A DNA stretch of 64,000 nt, taken from assembly GCF_022965805.1 (NCBI RefSeq), contig NC_133101.1:9275069-9339068 (forward strand), given 5' to 3'. The notes beneath the pieces are model-generated. The model was given only the letters and a program-made list of their open reading frames with translations. It made no database searches and was not told the DNA's origin. Below are positions 12,463 to 24,156 of this stretch, in pieces. This DNA comes from Primulina eburnea. Lineage: Eukaryota; Streptophyta; Magnoliopsida; Lamiales; Gesneriaceae. Position 1 is the first letter of the stretch; each line of letters starts with the position of its first letter. A program made the position numbers and the translations under genes.

Positions 12463-13751
12463 GAAGTACAAATTTCATCACAGAAAATGAAGCCTAAATT
12501 CATTTATCTTCAATTTATTTTAAATTACATTAATTAATAGATGAAAAAATATAAAACCAAAAATAATAATAATAATGGAGTGCAAATTTCATCAATAAAA
12601 TGAAGGCTAAATCTCATTTTTCTTCAATTTATTTTAAATTTTATTAATTAATTAATATATGAAAAAAAGCAAAAAATAAACATGTATTACTGAAGAATGA
12701 AGGCTGATGCTAAATTTTATTTTTTTTTATTTTTCTTCAATTTAGTTTAGATTCAATTAATTAATAGATTAGAAAAGACTAAAATTCATTTTTCTTCAAT
12801 TATTTTAATTTCATTTTTCTTCAATTTATGTAAATTCATAATTCACATTTTACACACTCCATATTTAATTTTATTTTAATTTATTTTAAATTTCATTAAT
12901 TAATATATGAAGAACATGAAAAACAACAAAAAAAATTAAATATGCAGTGTGTAAATGAAGGTAAGGATATTTATGTAAATTCATTTTATATTAATTTATT
13001 TTAAATTTTATTAATTAAAACAACAAAAAAATTAATATGGAATGTGTAAATGAATGTAAGGACATTTATGTAAATTCATTTTATTTTAATTTATTTTAAA
13101 TTTATATTTAGATGAAAAACATGGAAAACAACAAAAAAATTAAATGTGAAGTGTGTAAATGAAGGTAAGGACATTTTTGTAAATTCACAATTCACATTCA
13201 TATATTTATATAGACTAGATAAAGGGACCTCAATTCTTGAGGTGTCTTACCCAGATTTGTAGTCCAACATATGAACATTTATATTTATCTCTAGACGAGT
13301 ATATAAAAATTATTTAGATAAAAAAATATATGATACCGAAAGTACCTTAAATCTGAGCTTATGCTCAAATGACAAATATTCAAATAGATACAATGAATAT
13401 TTACACTTGTTATATTGTATATGTTTTGGCATTAGTCAGTATTTTTTGGTGTTACGATACAAAAAGTTAAAAGAGTTCAAACCAATGAAAGATTAACCGA
13501 GATCCTTATATATTTGTGTGTGTTGTACCTCTTCGAAGTTCCTGGTATTCTTCTTATACGTAAGAGATCAAACACGTTTTGCTGACTCATTACATAACTG
13601 GAAGCCCTGAATATCTCCATTTTTAATACTTGCTTCGAGCTGCCAACAAACAAAATAAATAATAAATAATAAATAATAAAATAAAGGGGTTAAAACAATG
13701 AGTCAGATTTAAAAGTCGTATACCTGAATGTGAGCGATGCAAAGAAGAATG

Positions 13752-16532
13752 CTACCAATCGGCAGCCAGAGTTTTGTTTTGCACAAAATCTTCGGAAAGA
13801 AAATCTTCGTATTTTAGCCACAATTGTTTCGGATTGGGTGGATTACAATGAACAAGGACTGTAGCAAACAGTTGACGCAAAGCATGAGGTAGTAAGTAAG
13901 TAGCAGCCTCTTGCATACACATATCAGCAGTGTTGTCTCCCTCCATTAAACCTAGCTTTTGTGCAGCTTCTCTAAATGTAGAAAATGTTTCACCATTGAC
14001 TGTCCTTAGGTATTTAAAAAAGGTAGGTTTTGGCACATGCATTAACAACAACTTTAAATAAAATTTTTCACCATCTGAGGGACGACAACTATAAATCCGC
14101 CCTATAACCTCTTGTTTTTTACGTGGTTCCCATTCTTTTGAATCACTATGCCACGTAAAGTATTCAGGAAATTCAATATACAAGCATTTCATTTTTTTTG
14201 CATATTCATTGTATTCATTCATGAAAAAAAATTGTGTTAGCATAGTTTTTTTGAGTGTTAAGTTGTTGGCAATGCTCGTAAGAGATTGATTAGAAGGGAA
14301 AGTAACTACTTGTTCATTCTCTAAATGAATTGGTAAACATATTACGGATGGATGTATATGATTTAGCTCAAATTTGAAAATACGCCAAATTGCTTCAGGT
14401 GGTGAAATCCATCTTGCACACTGGAAGTTTTTAATTTCATCAACTACGGGATAGCTCTCATTTGCAACTAATGTATATAGAATCTTATCATGACCCTTGT
14501 AAATGTATTTGTATATATATTTTAGAGCCTGAATAGTGGAACATATTTCAACATTAATGTGACAATTAAATTTGGCTAAGAGATATGGATTAAAAGGCAC
14601 AACCCAACGGTTATCAAGTTGTGCCCCCCTAATAGTAATGGAATGATTGTTATTTCGCCGACGATATATAGGGTATGAATTTGTTCCATATTTAGTGGTC
14701 TCGGAGAATTCTTTAGGGTAATTAAACTTACATGATCTATTTTTCATACAAGGGCATGTTGGATTCAATGAGCCACAAGGTCCATGCATCATATGCTTAA
14801 CAACAAGGGAAAATAGGTATGGTCGAGCATGCGGATCAGGTAATTCAGCACAAACGATTCTATCAAATGCTTCAGGATGAAATAATTTTGAAGCTTTATT
14901 CAAAATAAGAAGAAAATGCGCATGAGGTAAACCTCGTTTTTGGAATTCTATTACGTAAGCATAAGCAAGGACATGACCAAAAATTTCTTTGTTAAACAAT
15001 TCGTTTTTTAGAACTTGTAATTTTGCACGAAATATTCGAGAGGTTAAATCAGGCCTGTTTTGTATTTCATCAAAAGGTAAACACAAACCCTTTATTTCTG
15101 GCCAATTTGGATTCGAAGTTGTTGTTAAGAAAATATCAGGTTTTCCATAACGTTGAACTAAAGTTATAGCATCCATATATCTTTTACGCATATCTCTAGG
15201 TCCCCCAATAAATGACGTAGGTAAGATTATGCGTTTTCCAACATCGAGGCCCGTTTGGCAACCTTGTGTAATACTATCTAGTAAACCACGATAGGCATCA
15301 TTTCGTAAACGGTTTTGTATGTCTGTAGTACTGAAAAAATCTAACCTCGATGTTTCAATTTTGATGTACATATCAACTACATATTGTTGAAGAAGCCTTC
15401 CAATATGCAATAGAAAAGATTTATCATTTTCTCTTATTTGTAACTTATAACAGTAATACTCACGACATGATACCGTTGACCTTTGAGTTTTGCGCTTGCT
15501 CAAATCTACATGAATAAAAAAACAACTTTATAACATAAGTAAATGCACACATTGAAGCACTGTAATTTAATTTTATGGTTGGAAAATTTACAAGCTAGAA
15601 TCACCTTCGTTTTCAGTTTGTATGCCATGTGCAGCATTTGTGGAGCTTTGGATGTCGTAAATGGTTTGGCCTCTGCATATCGGTTTAGGGCGCATTTTTT
15701 TTTGCATTTGATTCAACCTCGCAATTTTACGATGCCAACCAGATTCCCCATTAGGAAATATGAGAGGATATTGCATAGGATCATAACAAGAAAAGTAGTG
15801 TTTGATTATCTGAGGGCGATTATCTTTTGGATAAACTTGTATATGTTGGCTTGTACATTGTTTGTTGGCTTGTACATTGTTCATATTCATTAGATTCTAG
15901 CCATATTCCAGCAACTTGAGACACTGTAGGCTTAGTAAGACTTCGTTGGTCAATAATAGGGTCAGCTTGCAAGGAAATTTTATATTCGCTCAGATTTTTA
16001 ATGCTATTAAGGCTCCGGAAGAAACTTGCGTATGGGTTCAGTGCTAAAATATGAATCAATTTTTGTATAAGGTTTTCTTTAAACTTTGTGCTTACACACA
16101 TTCGATTCGATATTTCATGTTCTACAACTGCAAGTTTTTGGGAATTTCGTTATTTGACGGTATTAAATGATCCATGAAGTGATAAAGTTGAACTTGTACA
16201 CGGAATGTGTAAATGCCATCATTTCGTCTAGATAAAGATTTGTCGCAATGGACTCCAAGTGATGTAAACGCGAACATATTATTTTAACTACGAACACAGT
16301 TATTGAATTCTCTAGCATCTTCAGCACTACCACAATATAATTGTACTAAATCGGAAGGCATTTCTGTAAACAAAAGATTTATTTCTCCCGAGGCACAACA
16401 GAATGCCGAGGGTTCTAAGTAAATACGCTTTGCATCACAAAATTCACAGTTAGGCACATCAGGTAGCAGGTCTGGACAGTTCACTATAGATTGTAACAAG
16501 TCTGCCTCAACACAATTCGTATCACTGCTCAT
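13752..16532 (-). pseudogene. Helitron Rep (helitron helicase-like) protein, broken, PIF1 helicase part missing
   Basis: Rolling-circle replication initiator of Helitrons. Consecutive frames read in order. 16532-16284 carries the CxxC module LPDVPNCEFCDAKRIY. 16101-15820 carries NPYASFFRSL and VSQVAGIWLES. 15890-15588 carries HYFSCYDPMQYPLIFPNGE. 15503-13752 is a 583-residue open frame with the HUH motif GLPHAHFLLIL, the cysteine block HGPCGSLNPTCPCMKN and the tyrosine motif ALKYIYKYIYKG. Between 16284 and 16080 the reading continues but contains stops. The long frame ends in the linker that normally precedes the PIF1-type helicase; no helicase motifs follow, so about half the protein is absent. 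Confidence 0.88.
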
Positions 16533-18019
16533 ACATATTTGTAACTGGTTTTTTTTATTTCACCGGCTATTTTTTTGCCATTCTACGATCTTCTAAGCAA
16601 ACATATTTTCTTTTAGGCGTGTTTTTTTCCATATTGACATCTAAGGAATTTTGTTTGTGTGAGTGTGACATTACTGGCAAAATTACTCACTAAACATGGG
16701 AAACTTTTATAGTGTAAAGAGGACAAACATTTATGTAGTTTAAAAAAACGAAATAAAGCGCAATATGGCACATAGGCAAGGTGAGTAATTTCTGAAAGGT
16801 TGCAAGCCAAACAGGATATACAGTGAAAAATCTTAATCGAAAACCAAACCTATATCCTGGTCGGGTTGAAGAACCTAGCATTTTTCCTGTAGGCAACTCC
16901 TCAATGAGGGTGGACTGCACCTTTAATTTGCTGCAATAGTGTCCAGGCAATTCTACAAGGAAAGTTATATTAATAAAATACAAATTAAAAGAACACTTTG
17001 ACTCATACTCAGATTTTCTATCTTAGAACGGGTATATTGCAAAGAAAATTAGACATGCGTCATTTCAGGTATTCTTAAGCACGGTGACACACGAATTCAC
17101 GTATAACGAAAGACAAAGATCATATAACCATGGGGATTTAGTCGGTAGGAGACTTATTCCACAGAGCATGCCAATCCAATGCGTTTAAAAAGCAAATAAG
17201 CCAACACAATGTTTGAGAAGAACGACAATGATAAGACTAACTGAGGCAAAACGAAGCTCCAAGGAAAAGCACAACAACTGACCCAGGAAACACTTTTGAA
17301 TCCCAAACCAACGAGGCCAGGGTTTTTATTTTACTTAATACATGGGTTTAAATAACAGTCTGGGCAAGGGCCATTCGTCGAAAGGAGACACTTTAAGATA
17401 GATGTAGATAGGTGTAAGTCTTTGTTATTATATTATTAATTTTATTTGAACTACGTGTTGTGTTTTATAAAAGCTAGATATTAGTTGTTTTTTTTAAAAC
17501 TTTACTGTTTAAAAAAATGAAAAAATAATTTATGTTTAATTTATAATGAAGTTGAAAATAAGAAAGACAAAGTGGTTTGTTTGCGCAAAACAAGAAAAAC
17601 TGTACAATTTTATCGTCCAAAGCAAGAGTTTATAAAAGAGTTAAAATGATTTAATGTTTTGCACAAATAAAAAATGAAATCTTGAGGCCAACATCATTTA
17701 GCTTAAAGTCCGTTTATAATCAGGACAAAATCACAAAGCCTGCTGGCTAAGCAAGGTAATAACACATGGAATGCAAAGTGCCAATAACATATTGAAGCAA
17801 AACTGAGGCAGGAGGAAAAACATTAACTCACCCAGGGAAAGTTTTCGACACCAAGAAATAGATAACGCCGTTGATCCAAAAGCAAAGGACCTAGAAGAAA
17901 ACCAAAATCAATATAAGCATCTACAGTCTCAAAACAATGGCAAAAAAAAAGCTAAAAACAGATACATCATAGTTAATAAACAACGAGAAATAAATAAGGT
18001 AAAAAAAAGTCTTATAATT

Positions 18020-18515
18020 TTAAAAGCCTAGACGAAAGCGCGACAAAGTTTTTCCATTAGTAACTCAAATAAAAAGCAAAAGTTACAAAAAAAAAAAAAA
18101 CGAAAGCTCTCCCTTCAAGCGAAGGATAACCAGAAGCCATCTACGAAAACATAAGAAAAGTGACTCCAAAGCAACGAAGCCTACGGCACCGAGTAAAGCT
18201 TTGTAGAACGATTAATATAGCTACAAAAGGAAGAAAATACATGAAGAACAACAGATGCAAAGACAACAAAACAGAGGGGAAGGCAAAAAATCTTAAAAGC
18301 CTAGACGAAGGCACGACAAAGTGTTATTCTTTAGTCACTCAGTTGAACAATAAAAAAAGGCATCTACAAAGGCATAAGACCAAATAACTCCAAAATAACG
18401 AAGTCTGTGGGACCGAGCAGAAATTTGCAGCACGATTAATATAGCTACGACAGGAAGAAAAGATATGAAGAACAGCGGAGTAGAAGACAACAAAGCAGAC
18501 GGAAACACGCACCTA
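18020..18515. repeat. Two-copy tandem duplication, period about 273 bp
   Basis: The phrase AAAAGCCTAGACGAA followed by GACAAAGT occurs at about 18022 and 18295. Each is followed by a matching stretch ending in GAACGATTAATATAGCTAC or GCACGATTAATATAGCTAC and AGACAACAAA. Part of the Helitron's 5' region. Confidence 0.75.
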
Positions 18516-18670
18516 TAAAAACCGGTTGGGTCTGCGGCGATGAAGCAGCGACCGGAGCTTTTAAGGAGAAATACTCACAAGCAAAGGCAGGCTTGGAAAG
18601 AGACGAACAACAAATGCAGCAGCTGAAGGGAGAGGAACAAACAGATAGAAATGGAAAAGAAGGAAGATGT

Positions 18671-18933
18671 GGAAAGAGCCGGTTGCAATAACCCCTATGA
18701 AAAAGCCCTCCTCTTGACAGCACGAATTCGTGAGTTGTTGGGCAAAGAAACGTAGGCCACGTGTACTTACTTTTGACCGGGAACTCGCCACAAACCGGAG
18801 GTGGAAAGAACCGGTTGCAATAACCCTTATGGAAAAGCCCTCCTCTTGACAACACAAATTCGTGAGTTGTTGGGCAAAGAAACGTAGGCCACGTGTTATT
18901 ACTTTTGATCGGGAACTTGCCACAAACTTGCCA
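18671..18933. repeat. Two-copy tandem duplication, period about 132 bp
   Basis: Copies starting GGAAAGAGCCGGTTGCAATA (18671) and GGAAAGAACCGGTTGCAATA (18803) share TGACAGCACGAATTCGTGAG (or its close variant), CAAAGAAACGTAGGCCACGT and CCACAAAC. Only a few differences separate them, so the duplication is recent. Confidence 0.9.
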
Positions 18934-18978
18934 AAAAAAAATTATTCCCTCTTTTAGATATGTAGATGTAGATATAGA

Positions 18979-19018
18979 TTATTATTATTATTATTATTAT
19001 TATTTATTATTTATTATT
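18979..19018. repeat. (TTA)n tract, right half of a Helitron-split microsatellite
   Basis: TTATTATT-type repeat directly after the Helitron 5' terminus. Together with TTATTATTA ending at 10118 it reconstitutes an uninterrupted target microsatellite. Confidence 0.8.
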
Positions 19019-19217
19019 TACTTTTAAATTTGGGTCCAATTTTTGTATCATTGGGTAGAATCCAATCCTAATTTTCCCATTTTCTTCCACCAGAAAACAG
19101 TACCCCATCTCCTTCAATAGGTGAGTCTCGCAGAACATCTGAGTGAGTGCGCACCAGCATTTCTCCGTCTGCTTGTTGAGCCACCCGAAGAAGAAGCCCT
19201 CTCGAGATTTGAAAAGC

Positions 19218-22200
19218 ATGAGAGGCGATCGTACGTCACTTGTCGTCCTCACAATCTTCCTTTTCATCATACAGGTAATACATTTTTGCTCGGATCGGCC
19301 ACATTTCAGCTCAGCTTTCAATTTCATCTTCAACCAATTTTTACATTCCTCTCAACATTCATGGCATATGCAGTTTAAGATTCTTCACATTTCTACGGTG
19401 AGAGCAGAAGCATGGCACGCAGCTACAGCGTAAGAATATTTCTCGGATCATTGTTTGGCGGATGATTTACAATTTTCTAATTTCCCCATTTCTCATTCTT
19501 CCAGACAAAGAAACCGTAAGATTTATGACTGCCCGCGTTGTTTTGATAGACAGGTATGGTCTGATTGACATCTGCAACTGTTTCTCAGAAATTATCATAA
19601 CCACAATGTCTCCATACGATTTTACAAATTCATTGATTGATACTGAGTGTTGGCTTGATAGGATGAAAGCAATATCACTTCCAATGTTCGTCCAGACGAA
19701 AAGGTAATAACTTTTATGTTCTCATCATGGAAGAGATCTGGTCTTGTGGATGATAGCTTGTGTTTTTATTTGCTTTGTGCAGGATATTGACATAATTGTA
19801 ACATACGGTGACCCTACTGGTGCTGTTCAAGTTAGAAGTGTAAGATCCAGGGACCTGTCTGCTTCCTGGGTGTGGAAAAAACCTGGTGTTAAAAATCATG
19901 ATCAATCAAGGAATTCATTGGTGACTTGGCACAATTCTCTCTGCCTTTTCAATGTCTTTCACATGTTCGTTGATGTTTAGTCATTCACAATTATGAATTG
20001 ATATTCTTACCATCTGTCTCAGATGGAAGAGGACCCATTGCAATCTAAAATGAGCACAAGGAACGCCGGAGGAGATTTTGGTAATCAACACTCTGGAGGT
20101 GAAATCCCATATCTGCAATCAATTCCATTCCACCCAGTGAAACTCAAGAGGCAGGTACAAATTTCAAACTTTGATTAGACAGAGATGGTTCATTGTTTTA
20201 CTTTGTCTGATGCTAGTACCATTCCTTGTGCTCTAGATGTTACGACATTGTTTTACTTTGTCTGATGCTAGTACCATTCTTTGTGCTCTAGATGTTACGA
20301 ACGGAAAGGAGGAAAAGGCGGATTGCAGACTTGATCAAACAAGACAAAGAGACCGAGAAACAGGTGCAAGAGGCTGCAATTGAACGAGCTAGGAAGCTCG
20401 ATACCACTGTCAAGGGTAAATACAGTATATGGAGGAAAGAATATGAAAATCCGAATTCTGAATCCACTGTGAAACTTATGCGAGATCAGATTATAATGTC
20501 CAGAGCTTATGCAACAATAGCTAAAGCTAAGAATGAAAGTGTGCTTTATGATTCTCTCACAAAACATGCTAGAGAAAGTCAATTGGCTATTGGAGAAGCT
20601 TCGACCGATGCTGAACTTCATGCTAGGTCTTGCTACTACATTCTCACGCAATTTTATTCATATGTTTGCAATAGGATCTCATGTAGAATTCTTTCTTTTG
20701 TTTTTTTCTTCTGTGCATCAGTGCATTGAATCAAGCAAAAGCCATGGGTCACATTCTTGCTGCAGCAAAGGACCAATTATATGATTGTGTCTCTATAGCA
20801 AGAAAGTTGAGAGTCATGCTTCAGTCAAGCGAGACAAGTGTCAGTACGCTAAAGAAAAAGAGCTCATTCTTGATACAACTGGCTGCAAAAACTGTTCCCA
20901 AACCATTGCATTGTCTCCCTTTACTTCTGACTACAGATTATTACCTACATAGGTACGATGAAAGGGATTTCCCTAGCCAAGGGACGCTTGAAGATGCTTC
21001 GCTGTACCATTATGCCATTTTTTCTGATAATGTACTAGCAACATCTGTTGTTGTAAACTCAACAGTGCTGCATGCTAGAGAACCTGAAAAACATGTCTTT
21101 CATATAGTGACAGACAAGCTCAATTTTGCAGCTATGAAAATGTGGTTTCTAGTTAATGCTCCTGTTGGTGCTGCAATTGAAATACAGAATGTAGATGAAT
21201 TTTCTTGGCTCAATTCTTCATACTGCCCTGTCCTACGTCAGCTTGAATCTTCACGAATGATAGAATATTATTTCAAGGCGCATCAGGCATCATCCCTCAC
21301 AGCCGGTTCCGACAATCTCAAATACAGGAATCCAAAATATTTGTCCATGCTTAATCATCTTAGATTTTACCTTCCTGAAGTTTATCCAAAGCTCGACAAG
21401 ATATTGTTTCTGGATGATGACATTGTAGTTCAGAAGGATTTGACACCTTTATGGTCAGTAAATCTGCTAGGGATGGTGAATGGTGCAGTTGAAACCTGCA
21501 AGGAGAGCTTCCATAGGTTTGACAAGTATCTCAACTTCTCAAACCCAAAGATATCTGATAATTTTGATCCAAATTCTTGTGGCTGGGCATTTGGGATGAA
21601 TATCTTTGATTTGAAAGAATGGAGGAAGCGTGACATTACTGGAATATACCATCATTGGCAAAACTTGGTAAGAAACCATCTGATTCTAATATCACTCCAC
21701 GTAGTTTCGATAAACAAATGAATTTCTTAAAATTAATTGGCGCGATATATATCCAGTTGTATTTATTGGAGCTATGGGTACTATTACTGTCTCTTGCATG
21801 GATAGACATTGCCGATTAACTTGGTATCTTATACATTTATTTTAAATCAAATATACTCTATTGTTTTGGAAACCATAATGTGAGTGCTTTTGGAGGACCT
21901 GATATTAATTTCTGTTTTTATTTCATAACTAGATCTGATTTCTGCAGCTCAAGAAAACAGTACAGATTGAATAGATAGGCTTTAAGACCCCGCCCTGAAT
22001 GCAAGTTGGGGGAGTTTGTATGTCTTTTCATTATGCAAAATATGCCTGACACTAATTTCAATTTATTACAGAATGAAGACAGGACTCTTTGGAAACTTGG
22101 CACGCTGCCTCCAGGCCTGATTACTTTCTATAACCTGACATTTCCTTTGGATCGAAGCTGGCATGTACTGGGTCTGGGATATGATCCTGCTCTTAACCAA

Positions 22201-22347
22201 ACAGAGATAGAGAATGCTGCTGTTGTTCATTACAATGGAAACTATAAGCCGTGGTTGAATCTTGCCATCGCTAAGTATAAAACATATTGGTCCAGACATG
22301 TCATGCTTGATAATATGTACCTAAAACTTTGTAACCTCGAGGAGTAA
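19218..22347 (+). CDS. GAUT3: GAUT3-like galacturonosyltransferase (GT8), nine exons
   Basis: Golgi type-II glycosyltransferase of family GT8; GAUT proteins polymerise homogalacturonan from UDP-galacturonate in pectin synthesis (family knowledge). Exons read: 19218-19274, 19374-19429, 19505-19553, 19662-19703, 19783 to about 19887, 20023-20154, 20292-20626, 20722-21667 and 22072-22347; the exon 5 donor is uncertain and the 99-bp first intron keeps the frame open, so it may be retained. Product about 665 residues. Residues 1-19 (MRGDRTSLVVLTIFLFIIQ) look like a signal anchor. LSASWVWKKP and the KLMRDQIIMSRAYA region match GAUT3. The nucleotide-binding LFLDDDIVVQKD (DxD) lies near residue 488, followed by CGWAFGMNIFDL and KLGTLPPGLITFYN. 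No lesion seen. Start chosen as the ATG before the hydrophobic anchor. Confidence 0.88.
20191..20300 (+). repeat. 55-bp tandem duplication spanning a splice acceptor
   Basis: Two near-identical 55-bp copies (20191-20245 and 20246-20300), one C/T difference seen. Each contains the acceptor CTCTAG followed by ATGTTACGA, so intron 6 of the GAUT3-like gene has two equivalent 3' splice sites 55 nt apart (after 20236 and after 20291). Only the downstream one keeps the frame. Confidence 0.95.
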
Positions 22348-23129
22348 TATTTAACTGTAAATTTATTTGGTTTCTATATTTCTATACATGCGTATCCTAT
22401 CTGAAGCAAATAAAAGGTGGTTACACATGTAGTGGCATGTGTCTGTCAACACAGATGCATTGTTACATAATCTGGTTGATTCAACATAGCAACTTAACCT
22501 TGTGCTTGCTTATTCTTGCGATCATAGTAGTGATTCCTTAACTCAATGGTTGAGACTTGAGAATTGTATTTATTATCAGGTATCAAATGCAAAACGGTAT
22601 ATAATCTTGTCTGCGGAAGAAACGGATGCAATTATTTGGTGGTGAAGTCATGGTGCTTTGGGACCTTGTTGACAAGAAAGGATATGTAATAAAAAAAAGA
22701 TTTCAAGTAGTTTTTAAAGCTGATCATCTCTAACAAAACTACCAAACAAAGCTAGATATATTTTCAAGATGTTATATGCTTCATCTTCCACCCTTGATTA
22801 ATTTGCTATAATACATTCACTGTCCATGTTTACCATATTTTATCCAGATCCATGAGTCAGTCTTTTTAATGTTATTGCTATAATCTGATTTTGTAACTGA
22901 GGCTGTGATCCAATGTAATTGTTAACGAATTTTATATGATAGTATGTGTACCTTCAAATTCATTTCTAAATATTTTACTTTACGGAACACAATTTAAAGC
23001 TCAAGTAATTGGTGTTGAGATAAGTTTATAAGAAGCGTGCGTCAAGGAACCCGATCACTGGATTAAGGATGATAACTTCGCCCATGCACGTGATTAAATC
23101 AAATTTTATATTACGAGTATCACATTTAC
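22348..23129. other. Intergenic, no gene seen
   Basis: 3' flank of the GAUT3-like gene and spacer. No recognisable coding similarity or repeat structure. Confidence 0.5.
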
Positions 23130-23889
23130 TAGGGATGGCAACCACGGGCGGAGGTACAGCCTTTTGTACCCGGGCTGGTCCAAATTTTTTTTAAAAAAAT
23201 TATATGTAAATGTTTGTATGATTTTGGATAAATTTGATATTAGTCCGGGTAGATCTATTTAAAATATTAAAAGATGTTAGAATTTAAAATTCTAGTCCGG
23301 GTAGCGTCAGATTCTTGGCTCCGCCACTGATGTGGCAACGAGTACGGGTTGGGGCGGTTTTGTCCAAACCAGGGACCGTCCCACCTTCCTTTAGACCCGT
23401 CCAGTCCGGCGAACTCGACGGGTCTAATCTGGGTTAGACCTGTTGGATCCGTCGAAAATATATAATTTTATATTTATTCGATAAAAAATTAAAATTTAAA
23501 AATCATTAAATTTAAATGTCTAAATTTATATTAATAATATTCAAGACAAAACAAATATTATTACAAGTTAAAATATATCCACTTGTATTCAATTTATAAC
23601 AAAAAAAAATTGTAATGATATATTTCTTATTAAACATATAATAATAAATATAAATAATTTCAATCCAAAAATTTTATAAACTAAAATTATATATAAAGTA
23701 TTAATTATTTAGTGTAAAAAAAATAAATTATTAATAATATATACACATATATTTTATATTTTAGATATATAGGCAAACCCACCCCGGACACGTCCCGTAT
23801 TCGCCCCGTACTCGCTTGTAGACCCTGCTAGACCGGGTCTTAACCCGTCCTTTCGAAACGGATTCTGATGCAACCCATTGTCATCCCTA
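23130..23889. mobile_element. hAT-like non-autonomous element
   Basis: Terminal inverted repeats TAGGGATGGCAA (left) and TTGTCATCCCTA (right). The flanking 8-mers ACATTTAC (23122-23129) and AGATTTAC (23890-23897) match at 7 of 8 positions, as expected for a hAT 8-bp target duplication. GC-rich ends rich in CGGGT and an AT-rich middle, no transposase. A second TIR element is nested near the left end. Confidence 0.7.
23143..23329. mobile_element. Small TIR element nested in the hAT-like element
   Basis: Begins CACGGGCGGAGG and ends GGCTCCGCCACTG, which are imperfect inverted repeats. The outer element's start is duplicated around it (ATGGCAAC at the left, ATGTGGCAAC at the right), consistent with a target duplication of about 8 bp carrying a small indel. 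Confidence 0.5.
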
Positions 23890-23956
23890 AGATTTACACT
23901 TTCATATGACACGTATATATATTCACCAAGCCATGAACACTTCACACACAAGCAGA

Positions 23957-24156
23957 GCCGTCAAAATGGGTCCGGTTCGTCGAGTTAGCTCCATCCCACC
24001 ATGAAAAATTAGCGGGTTGGATCATGGTTTAGTGACCCATTTGGAGACGAGCATAAACCGAGTAACCCAAATGTGCCATGGGGTTGGGGCGGCGTGGCAC
24101 GGGTCAAAGGAGGCCGGCTCGCCAGCTTTTTTAAAAGAATAACTTTTTTATATATA
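23957..24156. mobile_element. Left part of a TIR (hAT-like) element split by the LTR retrotransposon
   Basis: Starts AGAGCCGTCAAAATGGG and continues GC-rich until it reaches the ATATA target site at 24152-24156. Its other half resumes after 37221. Confidence 0.5.

Larger units (their letters stand above)
11385..13195. repeat. Diverged AT-rich repeat array inside the Helitron
   Basis: Two related kinds of repeat. From about 11385 to 12860 the phrases AAATTTCATT, TGGTGGCTAAATTT and TTCTTCAATTTATTTTA recur many times with variable spacing. From about 12880 to 13195 there are three longer tandem units (roughly 90-120 bp) with ACAACAAAAAAATTAA, GTGTGTAAATGAAGGTAAGG and TTTATGTAAATTCATTTTA. The longer units lie next to the proposed Helitron 5' end. 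No coding potential. Confidence 0.7.
10119..13214 (-). mobile_element. Helitron (non-autonomous), 3' end at 10119
   Basis: On the minus strand the 3' end reads AACGTGCGTT (short hairpin), then ACATTTATCTAG followed by T, the Helitron signature of a hairpin about 11 nt before a terminal CTRR. The proposed 5' end begins TCTATATAAATATATG at 13214, directly abutting the 3' CTAG of the next Helitron. The left host flank (TTATTATTA) and the right flank of the neighbouring Helitron (TTATTATT at 18979) are the same microsatellite, so the pair sits in one A|T site inside a (TTA)n tract. The interior holds one short open frame and a diverged repeat array. Confidence 0.6.
13215..18978 (-). mobile_element. 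Helitron carrying a decayed Rep gene
   Basis: The minus-strand 3' end is textbook: a perfect hairpin CCTCAAGAATTGAGG (13242-13228), then TCCCTTTATCTAG followed by T. The proposed 5' end reads TCTATATCTACATCT at 18978, preceded by A and flanked by a (TTA)n tract that continues the microsatellite left of 10119. The interior contains the Rep pseudogene (13752-16532) and two tandem duplications near the 5' end. A second TCTACATCT motif near 17399-17407 is an alternative 5' end, so the right boundary is less certain than the left. Confidence 0.7.

Noticed and set aside
16690..16983. Minus-strand frame with ELPGHYCSKLKVQSTL, perhaps an RPA-like fragment in the Helitron
   Set aside because: The resemblance to replication protein A is too short and unsupported by flanking motifs.
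18445..18923. Minus-strand frames of 120-136 codons
   Set aside because: They run through the two-copy 132-bp duplication and repeat their own peptide in each copy. No family match; a by-product of the duplication.
19275..19373. Reading the first GAUT3 intron as coding (it keeps the frame open)
   Set aside because: It has good GT-AG borders and a pyrimidine-rich acceptor, and its translation is unlike GAUT N-termini. Kept as an intron with the uncertainty noted.
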